The notes below the pieces were generated by a model. That model saw only the letters and a program-made list of their open reading frames with translations, was not told the origin of the DNA and made no database searches. A program made the position numbers and the translations under genes. Shown piece by piece: positions 1-9,589 of a stretch of DNA of 64,000 nt. Origin of the DNA: Pancytospora philotis (Eukaryota > Microsporidia); NCBI GenBank assembly GCA_023647555.1, contig JALRLY010000258.1, positions 1 through 64,000 on the forward strand, given 5' to 3'. Each line of letters opens with the position of its first letter. Position 1 is the stretch's first letter.

Positions 1-20
1 GTCTAGACGCGAGCGATTTA

Positions 21-713
21 TTAGATTGTTAAGTACAGGTTCGCGACGGCCATGAGGTAGTACACGATCTCTCTAGGCGAGATTTTGGACTCGCCGGCGG
101 GCCTCTCGTAGAATGTGATCGGGTGCTCGGCGATGGCGAACCCGAGACTCTCTGCCCGAGCAATGATCTCCATTTGGAAGCCGAAGCGCTTGCACTTCAC
201 AGCCGGAATCAGCTTCCTGAGGACCTCGGTCTTGTAGAGCCGGAAGCTCCCGGTCAGATCGCAGGTGTTGAGTCCGAGGACGTAGCGCGAGAGCGTGTTG
301 GCGCCGCAGGACACCATCCTTCTGCCAAACGACCAGTTGCACACCTGCCCGTTCTTGGTGTACCGCGTGCCCGACACGATGTCGTAGCCCTTCCTGATCG
401 TCTCGTACATCCCCACGATGGCGAAGGGGTCGTGCTGCAGGTCGGAGTCCAGGATCACAGTGTACGGATGGCTGCAGTGCGCGAGCCCGGCCACGTACGC
501 AGAGCCCAGCCCCATCTTTCCCGGCCTGTCGACGACCACGATGTTCTTATTGCGCATGCGCCTGACGATGGCGGACGTCCCGTCGGGGCTGTTGTCGTCG
601 ACGACTATGATCTTGTAGTCCTTGCCGAGCTTCCTGAAGACGGCGACGAGCATGTTGATCATTGTGGTGATCGAGCCGGCCTCGTTGTAGGTCGGGAGTA
701 CCACATTGAACAT
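21..713 (-). CDS. DPM1: Dolichol-phosphate mannosyltransferase catalytic subunit
   Basis: Family GT2 enzyme that transfers mannose from GDP-mannose to dolichyl phosphate at the ER, feeding GPI anchors, O-mannosylation and N-glycans. The 230-aa product has the nucleotide-sugar motif VVDDNSPDGT (about residues 37-46) and the metal-binding DSDLQHDP (about 89-96), both typical of DPM1. There is no C-terminal membrane helix, so it resembles the soluble animal/fission-yeast form that depends on partner subunits rather than the anchored budding-yeast form. I chose the ATG at 713 because it directly follows GACGCCC and an AATTTT run; the frame opens three codons earlier only through a TTG. The stop runs into TAATAAA. 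Confidence 0.93.
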   Translation of the reverse strand: MFNVVLPTYNEAGSITTMINMLVAVFRKLGKDYKIIVVDDNSPDGTSAIVRRMRNKNIVVVDRPGKMGLGSAYVAGLAHCSHPYTVILDSDLQHDPFAIVGMYETIRKGYDIVSGTRYTKNGQVCNWSFGRRMVSCGANTLSRYVLGLNTCDLTGSFRLYKTEVLRKLIPAVKCKRFGFQMEIIARAESLGFAIAEHPITFYERPAGESKISPREIVYYLMAVANLYLTI

Positions 714-1392
714 GGGCGTCAAAATTGGCGCAAACGAATGATGTAATGAAAATCGTAGCTGTCACACTCGATTGCATGGCTGCACCGAGCAGAAGAGGCG
801 GTGGGGTGGGCTACCTCGCGACAGAATGAACGAGCCGGGTAGTAGACTTGGCATGTGAGATGCACTGACCGAAATACACGGCGTCTACGGACACTTCGCC
901 CAGTGGTTTTAGTATTGCCACCATGTCGATCAGTTGTGTTTGCACCGCAAGCTCTGAATGGCCCTCACAGACAGAATGCGCCCAGCGGTTGCATGCTTTG
1001 TTCGCGGCAAGGTAAAATAGCATCATTCCGTGGGAGAGCTCCAGAATATCGGCGAAGGAGGCAGGACGCACGCACCACCGTGCTTATGCGCGCACCATCA
1101 TTGAGTCGGCATGGGACAGTAAAATGAGCGCAGAGAAGCCCAGCATCCGGCTTTGAAACGTGCTACCATCGAGACTTTAAATAATGGAGCAGCCAATAGC
1201 CGCAATATTCGCGCATGTATCTATAGCTGTGAACATAACCTCGAAACTACCGCAGACGACCTGCAGTAAGGTCTAAAGAACACGCAACCGCATTCCACTC
1301 CAGCTGCCTGCAGCTGCAGGGCGCAACATTAATAACAGCCACGTCAGCAGCACGGCAACAAATGCTAATAACAGAAGCCGGGGAGCGCCCTA
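714..1392. other. Gene-poor interval
   Basis: No convincing gene. A minus-strand frame (811-1071) could encode about 73 residues from an ATG pair near 1026, but it lacks the AAATTT/CCC start signal seen at neighbouring genes and resembles nothing I know. The end near 1380-1392 carries the GCGCCCTA signal in front of the next small gene. Confidence 0.5.
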
Positions 1393-1692
1393 ATGTTTCT
1401 AATACCCCGCTGGTTGGCATGCACAGGCGGCGCGAGCACGGAGAATGATGCGCAGAACGAGGTAGAAATGCAGACGGTGGAAAGCGCTGGATCCAACGGC
1501 GGTGCACATAAGAACCGCAGTGAGATGCAGCGCAGTGCGGCCGGGCGCGCCACGGCCGTACGCAGCACCAGCGGCACGGCCGCCTCGCTGTCGCGCATCA
1601 CGGCAGAGGAGATACGTGCAGCAGAGGGCAGGGCTGCGGAGCTTCTCGCGACCATTTACAAGAGCGGCACAGACTCGTCCAGGCCGATGTAA
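1393..1692 (+). CDS. Small hypothetical protein
   Basis: A 99-aa product of unknown function. It is rich in Ala, Ser, Arg and Glu, with a probable amphipathic helix near the C-terminus (ITAEEIRAAEGRAAELLATI). No signal peptide or membrane helix is visible. Support for it being real is contextual: the ATG follows GCGCCCTA, almost the same start context as eL29 in this window, and the stop overlaps TAAATAAATAG, the end signal used by many genes here. Its short length and low-complexity composition leave open that it is a chance frame. Confidence 0.5.
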   Translation: MFLIPRWLACTGGASTENDAQNEVEMQTVESAGSNGGAHKNRSEMQRSAAGRATAVRSTSGTAASLSRITAEEIRAAEGRAAELLATIYKSGTDSSRPM

Positions 1693-2068
1693 ATAAATAG
1701 ATTATAGATCGAACAGGATGCGTCTGAACATATCTATAGCTGGGGGTGCGCAGTATTCTGAACTGCTAAGGGCCGGCCGGTGGGCGGGCATGCGAGCTGG
1801 GCACTTGGGTAGCTCCCCAATCGCCGTCCCTCTATTCGCAGCCGTGCGGCGGAAAGTTCTTTTAGCAGTTGCAAGCTAGAATGCGAATACCAAACTATGC
1901 AAGGTTTGGACCGCCCGATGATATGCGCTGTCAATACTATGCGGCATACGGCTCTGCAGAATGACTATCTTGCTCCAGTTTGGGCCCACGGCGCCTACCC
2001 CACGTATCTGGCGCATCCATCTGGCGCATCCCACCCGCATGACCGTTTATGCGGCGACAAACGTCGGC
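1693..2068. other. Interval without a supported gene
   Basis: Only short or non-ATG frames are present. The topoisomerase frame is open upstream from 1961 but lacks an ATG before 2087, so I treat this stretch as leader and promoter sequence. Confidence 0.5.
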
Positions 2069-2086
2069 AAAATTTGGAGGCCCTGC
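2069..2086 (+). promoter_or_regulatory. AAATTT/CCC start signal of topoisomerase III
   Basis: AAAATTT followed by GGAGGCCC ends three bases before the ATG at 2087. The pairing of an AAATTT-like and a CCC-like element just upstream of start codons is a described microsporidian transcription signal. Here it decides the start. Confidence 0.7.
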
Positions 2087-4351
2087 ATGAAAATCCTCAA
2101 CGTGGCCGAGAAGCCCTCTGTCGCGAAGTCCATCAGCCGGGTGCTGAGCACGCAGTGCAGGACGAGCCGGGGGCGGCACAAGTACTGCACGAACACGCAC
2201 TTCGAGCTTGTGCGCGGCGGCGAGCGGAGCGAGATGGTCTTCACGAGCGTGCTGGGCCACCTCTACGAGCACGACTTTGAGGGCCCGAGCGGCTGGAGCG
2301 AGACGGATCCCTACGCGCTCTTCGGGATGCCGATCAGGCGCCGGCTCGGGAAGGACATGGAGCAGGTCGCGGAGAACATCAGGGCGCTCGCGCGCGGCTG
2401 TGCGCAGGTGATCATATGGACGGACTGCGACCGCGAGGGCGAGAACATCGCGATGCAGATCAAGAGCCTGCTCGGCGGCGTTGCGGCGCGGCGCGCGCGC
2501 TTCTCGGGCATCTCGCATGCGGAGATCGAGCGTGCGCTGGCAGGCCTGGTGGAGATCAACGAGGCCGAGGCGGCGGCTGTCGATGCGCGGATCGAGCTGG
2601 ACCTGCGCATCGGCGCTGCGTTCACGCGGTTCCAGACGCTGGCGTACGGCAGCGCGGGCGCGGCCGAGCGGAAGGTCCTGAGCTTCGGGCCCTGCCAGAT
2701 TCCCACGCTGAACTTCGTGGTGCAGCGGCATCTGCAGATCGCCGCGTTTGTGCCCGAGGGCTTCTACGGGCTGGAGAACCGGGTGGCTGCCGGCGGCGTG
2801 CTGAACGTGTTTAAGTGGAGCCGCGACCGCCTGTACGACCGGAACTGCGTGCTGCACTTTCACCGGCTGCTGAGCGGCGGCACGGCGGCCATCAGCGACA
2901 AGCGGGTGGAGAGCAAGGAGAAGTGGCGGCCGCTGCCGCTGCGGACGGTGGAGTTCCAGAAGGCGTGCTCGTCATACTACAAGATGCCCGGACACGTGCT
3001 GATGGGCCTGGCCGAGAAGCTGTACAACAACGGCTACATCAGCTACCCCAGGACCGAGACCGACTCGTTCTCCAGGGACTTCGACTTCAAGACGATCGTG
3101 GGGAAGCTCGCCAGGGACAGCGCAGTTGGGGAGTACGCCGCGGCGCTCCGGATGACCGCGCCGCGGCGCGGGAAGAACGACGACCAGGCGCACTCGCCGA
3201 TCTACCCGCTGAAGGACGGGGCCGGCCTCGCGGGTGACGAGCGGAAGGTGTACGAGTTTGTTGCGCGGCGCTTTCTTGCCTGCATCAGCGCGAATGCCAA
3301 GGGTGTCGAGACGGAGTACACGATGGCGGTCGCGTACCGGAACGGCGGTGCCGCGCCGCGCAGCGAGGAGTTCTGGTGCCGCGGGCTGCAGATTATCGAG
3401 CGGAACTACCTGGATGTGTACATATACGACAAATGGGAGGCGACCGTTGTGAGCGACTTTGCTGTCGGCGACGTGCTTGCCAACGGCATTGAGGTGACCG
3501 CCGGGAGCACCACGGCGCCCGAGTATCTGACCGAGAGCGATCTGATCAGCCTGATGGACAAGCACGGGATCGGGACCGACGCCACCATCCACGAGCACAT
3601 CCAGAAGATCCAGACCCGCGACTATGCGCGGAAGGAGCGGCTGCGCTTTGTGCCCACCCAGCTGGGCGTGAGTCTGATCAAGGCGTATGTCGAGCTGGAT
3701 TTGAACGTGAACGAGCCCACGCTGCGGAAGAACCTCGAGGCGAATCTCGGGCTGGTGTGTGCGGGCCGGAAGGACAAGCAGCAGCTCGTGGCGGAGGAGA
3801 TCGCGCTGTACCGGCGGATATACAAGAAGATGGAGGGCGGGGCCGAGCTGCTAAAGCGGATCCTGCGCGAGGCCGGCGACGGGCGCGCGCCGGGCGGCAG
3901 CCGAGGCGGCGGTGTATCTGCGTCTGGGCCAGCGGCCAGGCCGAGCGGCAAAAAGCCAGGCGCGGCGAGCTCTCTTGCTGCGCCCAAGCCTGCGCCGCCG
4001 GAAGGCAAGGAGAACGCGCCTGCAGCGACCGGCGTTCGCTGCAACTGCGGGCAGGAGGCCAAGGCGTTCGAGACCAAGAAGAAGACGAACAGCGGCCGGC
4101 AGTTCTACTGCTGCGCGTATTTCCCCAAGCAGTGCGATTTTTTCCAGTGGGGAGACAGCGCGGCGCCGAGCGAGCCTGTGAAGCGCAAGGACAGCAGGGC
4201 CGACGCGTGCCACGACCTCAAATGCGACTGCGGATACGATCCGGCGAAGAAGACGGCGCACACAGAGGGGAACAACGGCCGCGAGTTCTACTGCTGCAAC
4301 AAGAACTACAAGCGCTGCAAGTTCTTCAAATGGATAGATGAGCTGCAGTAG
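2087..4351 (+). CDS. TOP3: DNA topoisomerase III (type IA)
   Basis: Type IA topoisomerase that relaxes negative supercoils and, with a RecQ helicase, resolves recombination intermediates in the nucleus. The 754-aa product has a Toprim domain starting with AEKPSVAK (residues 7-14) and the metal site WTDCDREGEN (about 111-120). The catalytic tyrosine lies in SYPRTETDS (Tyr320). The C-terminal tail after about residue 590 is Gly/Ala/Pro-rich and ends in two GRF-type zinc fingers (from about 652 and 709), each with paired cysteines and an FYCC core. The start was chosen by the AAATTT/CCC signal and by homology, since MKILNVAEKPS is the expected N-terminus. Confidence 0.96.
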   Translation: MKILNVAEKPSVAKSISRVLSTQCRTSRGRHKYCTNTHFELVRGGERSEMVFTSVLGHLYEHDFEGPSGWSETDPYALFGMPIRRRLGKDMEQVAENIRALARGCAQVIIWTDCDREGENIAMQIKSLLGGVAARRARFSGISHAEIERALAGLVEINEAEAAAVDARIELDLRIGAAFTRFQTLAYGSAGAAERKVLSFGPCQIPTLNFVVQRHLQIAAFVPEGFYGLENRVAAGGVLNVFKWSRDRLYDRNCVLHFHRLLSGGTAAISDKRVESKEKWRPLPLRTVEFQKACSSYYKMPGHVLMGLAEKLYNNGYISYPRTETDSFSRDFDFKTIVGKLARDSAVGEYAAALRMTAPRRGKNDDQAHSPIYPLKDGAGLAGDERKVYEFVARRFLACISANAKGVETEYTMAVAYRNGGAAPRSEEFWCRGLQIIERNYLDVYIYDKWEATVVSDFAVGDVLANGIEVTAGSTTAPEYLTESDLISLMDKHGIGTDATIHEHIQKIQTRDYARKERLRFVPTQLGVSLIKAYVELDLNVNEPTLRKNLEANLGLVCAGRKDKQQLVAEEIALYRRIYKKMEGGAELLKRILREAGDGRAPGGSRGGGVSASGPAARPSGKKPGAASSLAAPKPAPPEGKENAPAATGVRCNCGQEAKAFETKKKTNSGRQFYCCAYFPKQCDFFQWGDSAAPSEPVKRKDSRADACHDLKCDCGYDPAKKTAHTEGNNGREFYCCNKNYKRCKFFKWIDELQ

Positions 4352-4579
4352 GATGCATTTGCTGTGGGTAGGCACTTCTTACAGCCCTGATCACCTCTCT
4401 TGATGGGCTGGAAGTGGAAGCGCTGCCAGTACCTTCTGCTACCGCTGGGGTGGCATTGGTCCTCCCTGTGCACCGTACCCGCTTGGCCGCGCCTGCTGCG
4501 CTCCCTTTTTCTAAAGGAGATGAGGGCAGGATGCTGATTGGCGCAGGCGCGGATTAAAGAAGGAGCACAGGAGAGCCCA

Positions 4580-5002
4580 ATGCCGGAGGGACCGAGCAAA
4601 GAGGCGGTGGTAGCCGTGGAGAAGCCCAAGCCCTCGCATACGAAGGACGGGGAGCCCAGGCCCGCGAGCAGCAGGCAGACCAAGATCCAGCTGCCCAAGT
4701 TCCAGTACAAAACAGTAAAGGCGCTGCACGACCCCATCAAGGATCTGCCGGTCATAGAGGAGTCGACGGTGCAGTTCTACGACTTTGACAGCTACGCAGA
4801 GGACTCGAAGGCCGGGGGGTTGGCGCCGTTCATCATTTATCTGGACACCACGAAGGTGGAGGAGGCCACCGCCAAGGAGAGGACCCAGTACTACAAGGAC
4901 ATGAGAAACATTGCGCTTAAGATCCTGCTGGTGCTTGCATGCATCTTGGTGGGCGGCTACATCATCTACGCATCGTACTTGTTCCTTACCAAAAGTAAAT
5001 AA
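4580..5002 (+). CDS. Predicted tail-anchored membrane protein, unknown
   Basis: A 140-aa product with a charged, proline-rich N-terminal half and one hydrophobic helix at the extreme C-terminus (about residues 112-135) followed by TKSK. This is the layout of a tail-anchored protein facing the cytosol. It could be a divergent SNARE or another ER/vesicle factor, but no SNARE motif is evident to me. The ATG follows GAGAGCCCA, fitting the local start signal; an upstream TTG is ignored. The stop sits in AAATAAAT. Confidence 0.7.
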   Translation: MPEGPSKEAVVAVEKPKPSHTKDGEPRPASSRQTKIQLPKFQYKTVKALHDPIKDLPVIEESTVQFYDFDSYAEDSKAGGLAPFIIYLDTTKVEEATAKERTQYYKDMRNIALKILLVLACILVGGYIIYASYLFLTKSK

Positions 5003-5280
5003 ATCATTGCAAACCGTTGATTGATTGTGTATTGTGTCTTAGGCGTAGCTAGCAAAGCACGGCAGGTGGAAGACTGATGTGCTTGGCAAGGGCACGAGTT
5101 GAAAGCAAGCAAGTATTTGTATATGGTAGTGCATGCAAGCACGATTGAATATGCTGCCTAGTAGTTTTGGCTACATACACACACTGTGAACGCTTCACAC
5201 TATCACCGGCAAAGCCACTATTGAGCACACGAGTTGCATAGAATATAGAAAAGGTAAATTTAATTATGTAAGAGCAATAT

Positions 5281-6444
5281 TTAGGTGGCACCCACATTTA
5301 CAACATCAGGAAATCCAAGATATGATACTACTAACTTTTCTATCATATCATCAATACTAATCTCCTTTATATAATTAGGTGCACTACTGCAAAGCTTACT
5401 CTGTTTCAACTCTTCTAGATGCTGCAAGTACGCGTCTTCGAACAGTCCAGTTATTTCTACGATTCTTGCATCGACGTCTTCAAACTCGTAAATTTTTCTG
5501 AGAAAAAGACCGTAGTTACTGATATACCTCATCAAACTAGTACAAGCATCTTGAAATGCGACATCATCTAAACCCAAATATTCAAATCCAAGTTCAAAAA
5601 AGCGTTCAGGTAGGATCTCTTGTCGGTGCATTCGCACATCAGCTTGTTCTAAGGAATTTCTAAGATGTGTAAAAGCCGCAGTAACGAAAGCAGATAGGTA
5701 TTCTCTGCACTCTGGCCCGGGAAGACCCGCACTCGGGATGGTGACGGCATTTGATTCACTGAAAGATGTATGTAACTCGGAGGACATTCCGGTGGTCCTC
5801 TCAAGCTCTGTAGTTATTAATTTCTGGACTTCTTCGATAATGCGCTTTACATCAGGATCGCTTACGGCTCCTCCTTCAGCCATAATAGCTTGAATCTGTT
5901 CCAACATGGGAAGGTAGTTGGGTGCTTGTCTGAGCATCGCCTCCTGCGCAACGATAACTTTGCTGATAAAATTATCATGAAGCTTGAGCACATTAACAAC
6001 GCGATCATGTGATTCTTTCATATTGTCAGAGGCCAGAAATACCGACTGAAAACTCCTGCCCAGGCTCGCGCAGAATTTCTGTGCCGCATCGCGGTTGATA
6101 GGATTCTCCGCAGAGTCATGGCCTCTATTAATTGCATGTCTGGAGTACTCCTGCAGTACAGACTTTAGCTCCTTAGCACAAGTTTTCCTCCATTTATCGA
6201 TCCGGGGCTCGTCATAGCTATTGCCGTCCTGAATACCTTTCGCCACTTCATCTAGAGCCTGCTCTACTTCCTCTGTAATGCTTTTGCATCCTAACGCGAC
6301 GCGCACCCAGAATGGCACCTGAGGTCTTGGCTGCTGGACAGGATTAACGCAGATCAACGCATCCTCATCTGCAGGCTCCCGGCGGGGGTTCTTACACTCT
6401 ACAGCGCGGGGAATGAGACTGATTATCATCAATAGCCGGCGCAT
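5281..6444 (-). CDS. Secreted lineage-specific protein, tandem family member A
   Basis: A 387-aa product starting with a short signal peptide (MRRLLMIISLIPRAVEC). The rest is mostly helical with no domain I recognise. It is clearly paralogous to the protein at 7408-8598: the two share the N-terminus, an FWVxxALxCK segment, a KLITTEL-type helix and the motif SELHxxFSESNAV over their full length. The start is the ATG at 6444, which aligns with the paralog start and lies downstream of AAATTTTT and GCCC. The open frame reaches 6525 only through a GTG. Role unknown; a secreted or surface protein acting in the host is plausible. Confidence 0.8.
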   Translation of the reverse strand: MRRLLMIISLIPRAVECKNPRREPADEDALICVNPVQQPRPQVPFWVRVALGCKSITEEVEQALDEVAKGIQDGNSYDEPRIDKWRKTCAKELKSVLQEYSRHAINRGHDSAENPINRDAAQKFCASLGRSFQSVFLASDNMKESHDRVVNVLKLHDNFISKVIVAQEAMLRQAPNYLPMLEQIQAIMAEGGAVSDPDVKRIIEEVQKLITTELERTTGMSSELHTSFSESNAVTIPSAGLPGPECREYLSAFVTAAFTHLRNSLEQADVRMHRQEILPERFFELGFEYLGLDDVAFQDACTSLMRYISNYGLFLRKIYEFEDVDARIVEITGLFEDAYLQHLEELKQSKLCSSAPNYIKEISIDDMIEKLVVSYLGFPDVVNVGAT

Positions 6445-6525
6445 GGAATAAGGGCTAACGAGCCAGGCAAAAATTTGCTCAAAATTTTCCAACGAATTGC
6501 ACGTCAGCAGCCAAGTTTTAATCAC

Positions 6526-7114
6526 GAATCGTGACTACACGATAGAAGTTATCCGATTACCAGCAGTAGCATCGGTATTAAGGATCAGTGTATTACTATA
6601 AAGGTAAATTTAATGGAGGCATAAACTATCTACTTTTACAGCTTTCCCAATGGTATATCGATTAAGATGAACCAATATGCGAGGCCGATCGCGCAAACCT
6701 CTTATCTCGTTCAGGCTGTCCGTTTGGTCTCCGCCCGTACAATGCCATCTTAAAGCGAGTTCCTTGAGTGTTCTGCCCGAGTCCGCGTACATTTCAATTT
6801 GACGGGCCCTTCATTTCTCCAGGTAGGCCGTATCAATCTTGACGCCGTGTTTAGCATACTGAGCAAGCGTATCCAGCCCAGTCCGCTCGTCCTAATGTTC
6901 GCTTGCTCAGTCTTTCACATCTAGACTGCATGCCTGATCTGCAAACGACCCTCCGGCAGGCGTTCTAACAGGTCTGATGAACTCATTAGGTATGCGTTCC
7001 ATTTATAACTCTGCATGCTCAAACAAACAGTTTATCTTAAGATTTTCAGAAGCGCACCGCATGACTCTCGAGGCCTTACTGCGCGCGGCATCTTTTCAAA
7101 TATGACTAGCAAAA
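6526..7114. other. Intergenic stretch between tandem paralogs
   Basis: No gene is supported. A 60-codon minus-strand frame (6610-6792, ATG start) ends in TAAATTTACC. Similar AAAGGTAAATTTA or AAAGTAAATTTA strings lie near the 3' ends of both flanking paralogs (about 5251 and 7378). The frame may therefore be the tail of a decayed gene, but its peptide does not match the family. Confidence 0.4.
6858..6911. repeat. 12-bp perfect inverted repeat with 30-bp spacer
   Basis: ACTGAGCAAGCG at 6858-6869 is the exact reverse complement of CGCTTGCTCAGT at 6900-6911. It lies in the geneless stretch between two paralogs. It could form a hairpin or be a remnant of a small mobile element. Confidence 0.6.
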
Positions 7115-7275
7115 TGCGAAGCAAGTGCTTCGCATACGCAAGTGCTTCGCATACGCAAGTGCTTCGCATACGCAAGTGCTTCGCATACGCAAGTGCTTCG
7201 CATACGCAAGTGCTTCGCATACGCAAGTGCTTCGCATAAGCAAGTGCTTCGCATAAGCAAGTGCTCCGCATGTGC
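7115..7275. repeat. Tandem array of a 17-bp unit, nine copies
   Basis: Unit AAGTGCTTCGCATACGC repeats head to tail from 7123 to 7275. Six copies are identical, two end in ATAAGC and the last is degenerate. The left edge (7115-7134) also forms a perfect hairpin, TGCGAAGC and GCTTCGCA around AAGT. Because 17 is not a multiple of three, all frames stay open on both strands with a 17-residue periodic peptide; I see no evidence that any is translated. Confidence 0.95.
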
Positions 7276-7407
7276 AGTTAGCGGTCACAGGGTCTTTTAT
7301 TGTAAGATTCCCACCATCACACAGAGATGGAACGGCCAATAGCTGGACCATAGGCTCTCCCGTCTGCCAGTATAGGAAAAAGTAAATTTATTCGAATAGG
7401 AACGATG

Positions 7408-8598
7408 TTAGAAGTCAATTTCCGTAACTCTGGACTCAAAAATATGAAGGAAGGACTCCAATGTCTGCTCTATTACTTCATTAGTATCCTTAGCATTAAG
7501 CTGCAGTGTACAATCAGTTAAATCGCCGCAGAGCCCGACCAGCTCCAGTTTCTGTAAGTCCTTCAGGCGCGGTACGTACTTCTCTTCGAATCGCCTGGTT
7601 ATCTCTTCGATTCCCTCATCAAAGTCCTCAAACATAACGGCCTTCTCGAGGAAATACTTGTATTGGTAGATGCAGTTTAGCAACACAATATAAACATCGT
7701 CCAATGCGGTCTGGTCAAGGCCTATATAGTCGGGCTCGAGTTTGAAAAAACGGCCAGGCAAGGCTTTACGGCTGCGCATACGCAACGCAACCTCTTTTTG
7801 AGAGTTCCAAACATGCGCCAGGGCCGCGGAAACAAAGGCAGTTAGAGACCCTTCGCCTTCTAGCTTGGGCAGACCCGAACGCGGAAAGTAGACAGCATTC
7901 GACTCGCTGAAAGGTATATGCAGCTCAGAAGCTGACCCAGTGATCTTTTCAAACTCTGTAGTTATTAATTCTTGTATCTCCCCGATAATCTTCGTTACCG
8001 CAGGGTCACTGAAGGGTACATTTTGGAGCATGGCGGCCTTGATTTGATCAAGCATAGGAAGGAATTTGGATGCCTGTCCACCTATCGCCTCCTGCGCAGC
8101 AATAACTTTGCCGGCAAATCTGTCGTAGAGACGGAGTAGAATTACAATGCGTTTATAGGATCTTTTCATGCTGCGAGGGGCTAGAAGCGCTGCCTGCTTG
8201 CTCTTATCAAGGCCTTTGCGGAATTTCCGCGCTGCGTCACTGTATATGCGATTTTCAGCACGGTCAGGGCCTCCGTTAATCACGTGTTCGCAGTACCCCT
8301 GGAGCATGGACTTCAGTTCCCTATGGCAGGCTATTTTCCACTGGTTGTTCCTGGCCTTAACAGACCCACTTCCCTCCAGGACACCCTCCGCCAGATCATC
8401 TCGAAGGCGCTCCAATTCCTCTGCAATGGGCTTGCATTCAAGCGCAGCGTACATCCAGAATGGCGCCCGCGGCATTCCTTGCCGAGCACGATTCACGTTT
8501 ATTTCCTCGCGCTCATCCCCACCTGCAGGTCTACGGCGGAAGTTTTCGCACCGCACGACCTGGGGAATAAAGCCGATGATCGCCAGCAGACGGCGCAT
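7408..8598 (-). CDS. Secreted lineage-specific protein, tandem family member B
   Basis: A 396-aa paralog of the protein at 5281-6444, same strand and same layout: a signal peptide (MRRLLAIIGFIPQVVRC), then an alpha-helical body of unknown function. The motif SELHIPFSESNAV and the segment FWMYAALECK match family member A. The ATG at 8598 follows AAATTTTT and a GCCC string, as in the paralog. Coding GC is visibly higher than in member A, so the copies have diverged in composition as well as sequence. No catalytic motif or transmembrane segment beyond the signal peptide is apparent. Confidence 0.82.
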   Translation of the reverse strand: MRRLLAIIGFIPQVVRCENFRRRPAGGDEREEINVNRARQGMPRAPFWMYAALECKPIAEELERLRDDLAEGVLEGSGSVKARNNQWKIACHRELKSMLQGYCEHVINGGPDRAENRIYSDAARKFRKGLDKSKQAALLAPRSMKRSYKRIVILLRLYDRFAGKVIAAQEAIGGQASKFLPMLDQIKAAMLQNVPFSDPAVTKIIGEIQELITTEFEKITGSASELHIPFSESNAVYFPRSGLPKLEGEGSLTAFVSAALAHVWNSQKEVALRMRSRKALPGRFFKLEPDYIGLDQTALDDVYIVLLNCIYQYKYFLEKAVMFEDFDEGIEEITRRFEEKYVPRLKDLQKLELVGLCGDLTDCTLQLNAKDTNEVIEQTLESFLHIFESRVTEIDF

Positions 8599-8843
8599 CA
8601 GGGCGAGGCCAACGAGATAAAAATTTGCTCTAGTTTTCCTGCGAATTACGCGCCGATTTTTAATCACGGGATGCAGACGCACTGCACTAGTTGTTCAGAT
8701 ATCTAGAGGAGTTCTGCGGTTAAATATCGGGGCATTGCCACTACTTGTGCCATAGGTCTCATGACGGCAGTGTCTGCTAGAGTACCATTGCCGTAGCAAG
8801 CGTGGCGCAGCGACCGCCCATAAGCGCTTCCCGCCAAAGCCCC

Positions 8844-9272
8844 ATGCAGAAGCTGGAGCGGAAACTCTACGAGAAGTACGGGCCCGGGATCATCCCGAAG
8901 AGCGACATGCGGGGCGTGATGGACGAGGCGGTGGCGCTGCGGATCATCGACCGGCGGGAGGCGCAGACGCCCGACGCGGTGGATGTCGCCGGGCTGCTCG
9001 AGCATCTGTCCATGCTGCGGCGCGGCTTCCTGGAGAAGGAGCTGGACGCGCTCGAGGAGCAGGAGAGCTGCGGGGCGTACAGCGGCGCGGGGTCGTGCGA
9101 GAGGCGCAGCGATCCGCAGCTGATGGACAGGGCGCTGAAGGCCTACTTCGAGTACATGAAGATGCAGGAGGTCACGGAGAGGCGCGCCCAGGGAAGGCCG
9201 TGGCGCAGACTGCTGATCGGCCTGCTGGTTGCGCTTGTCTGCTACGCTCTCTATACGCCTAAGCCGTACTGA
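8844..9272 (+). CDS. Predicted tail-anchored membrane protein, unknown
   Basis: A 142-aa product. The N-terminal 120 residues are charged and helical (MQKLERKLYEKYG onward), with a Cys-containing linker near the middle. The C-terminus is a single hydrophobic helix (about 122-138) followed by TPKPY, so it should insert post-translationally as a tail-anchored protein. The layout would suit a SNARE or an ER adaptor, but no diagnostic heptad layer is evident. The start follows AAAGCCCC; a GTG further upstream in frame is ignored. High GC resembles the conserved genes rather than the secreted ones. Confidence 0.7.
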   Translation: MQKLERKLYEKYGPGIIPKSDMRGVMDEAVALRIIDRREAQTPDAVDVAGLLEHLSMLRRGFLEKELDALEEQESCGAYSGAGSCERRSDPQLMDRALKAYFEYMKMQEVTERRAQGRPWRRLLIGLLVALVCYALYTPKPY

Positions 9273-9589
9273 GGGGATTCACAATAAACTGTTATGCATG
9301 CGCTGCTTTCGATCGATCGATCGCTACATTCATTTATTTCTGTATCTATTGTTTTAAAATGAACATACAGAGTAAAGGTAGGCACTACGCTCACCCGCAT
9401 AGGCATGCTCTTTAGAAACAAGCCGTTTTCCGGTCCTTCTTTTAATCATATTGCGCCAGTTAGATCCGCTAATTGGCTGATGCAACTCTATGCTGAGCAC
9501 ACAGCGTGGTGAACGTGCGTGCATTACACTGTTGTGCTTCACATTTCTCAGCCGGCCCGTTATCGCGCTTGAAAAGTTTTGACCCAGCA
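9273..9589. other. Interval without a supported gene
   Basis: Contains short ATCG repeats (CGATCGATCGATCG near 9310-9323) and an AT-rich stretch. The end carries AAGTTTTGACCC, the start signal of the next gene. Confidence 0.5.

Noticed and set aside
811..1071. Possible small minus-strand gene next to DPM1
   Set aside because: It opens with a GTG, the first ATG gives only about 73 residues, and there is no AAATTT/CCC signal or recognised family. It may still be real.
7115..7275. CRISPR-like array
   Set aside because: Units are contiguous with no spacers, and the genome is eukaryotic.
7015..7351. Open frames through the 17-bp array on both strands
   Set aside because: The period is not a multiple of three, so any frame without a stop in the unit stays open. 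No start signal or flanking coding sequence.
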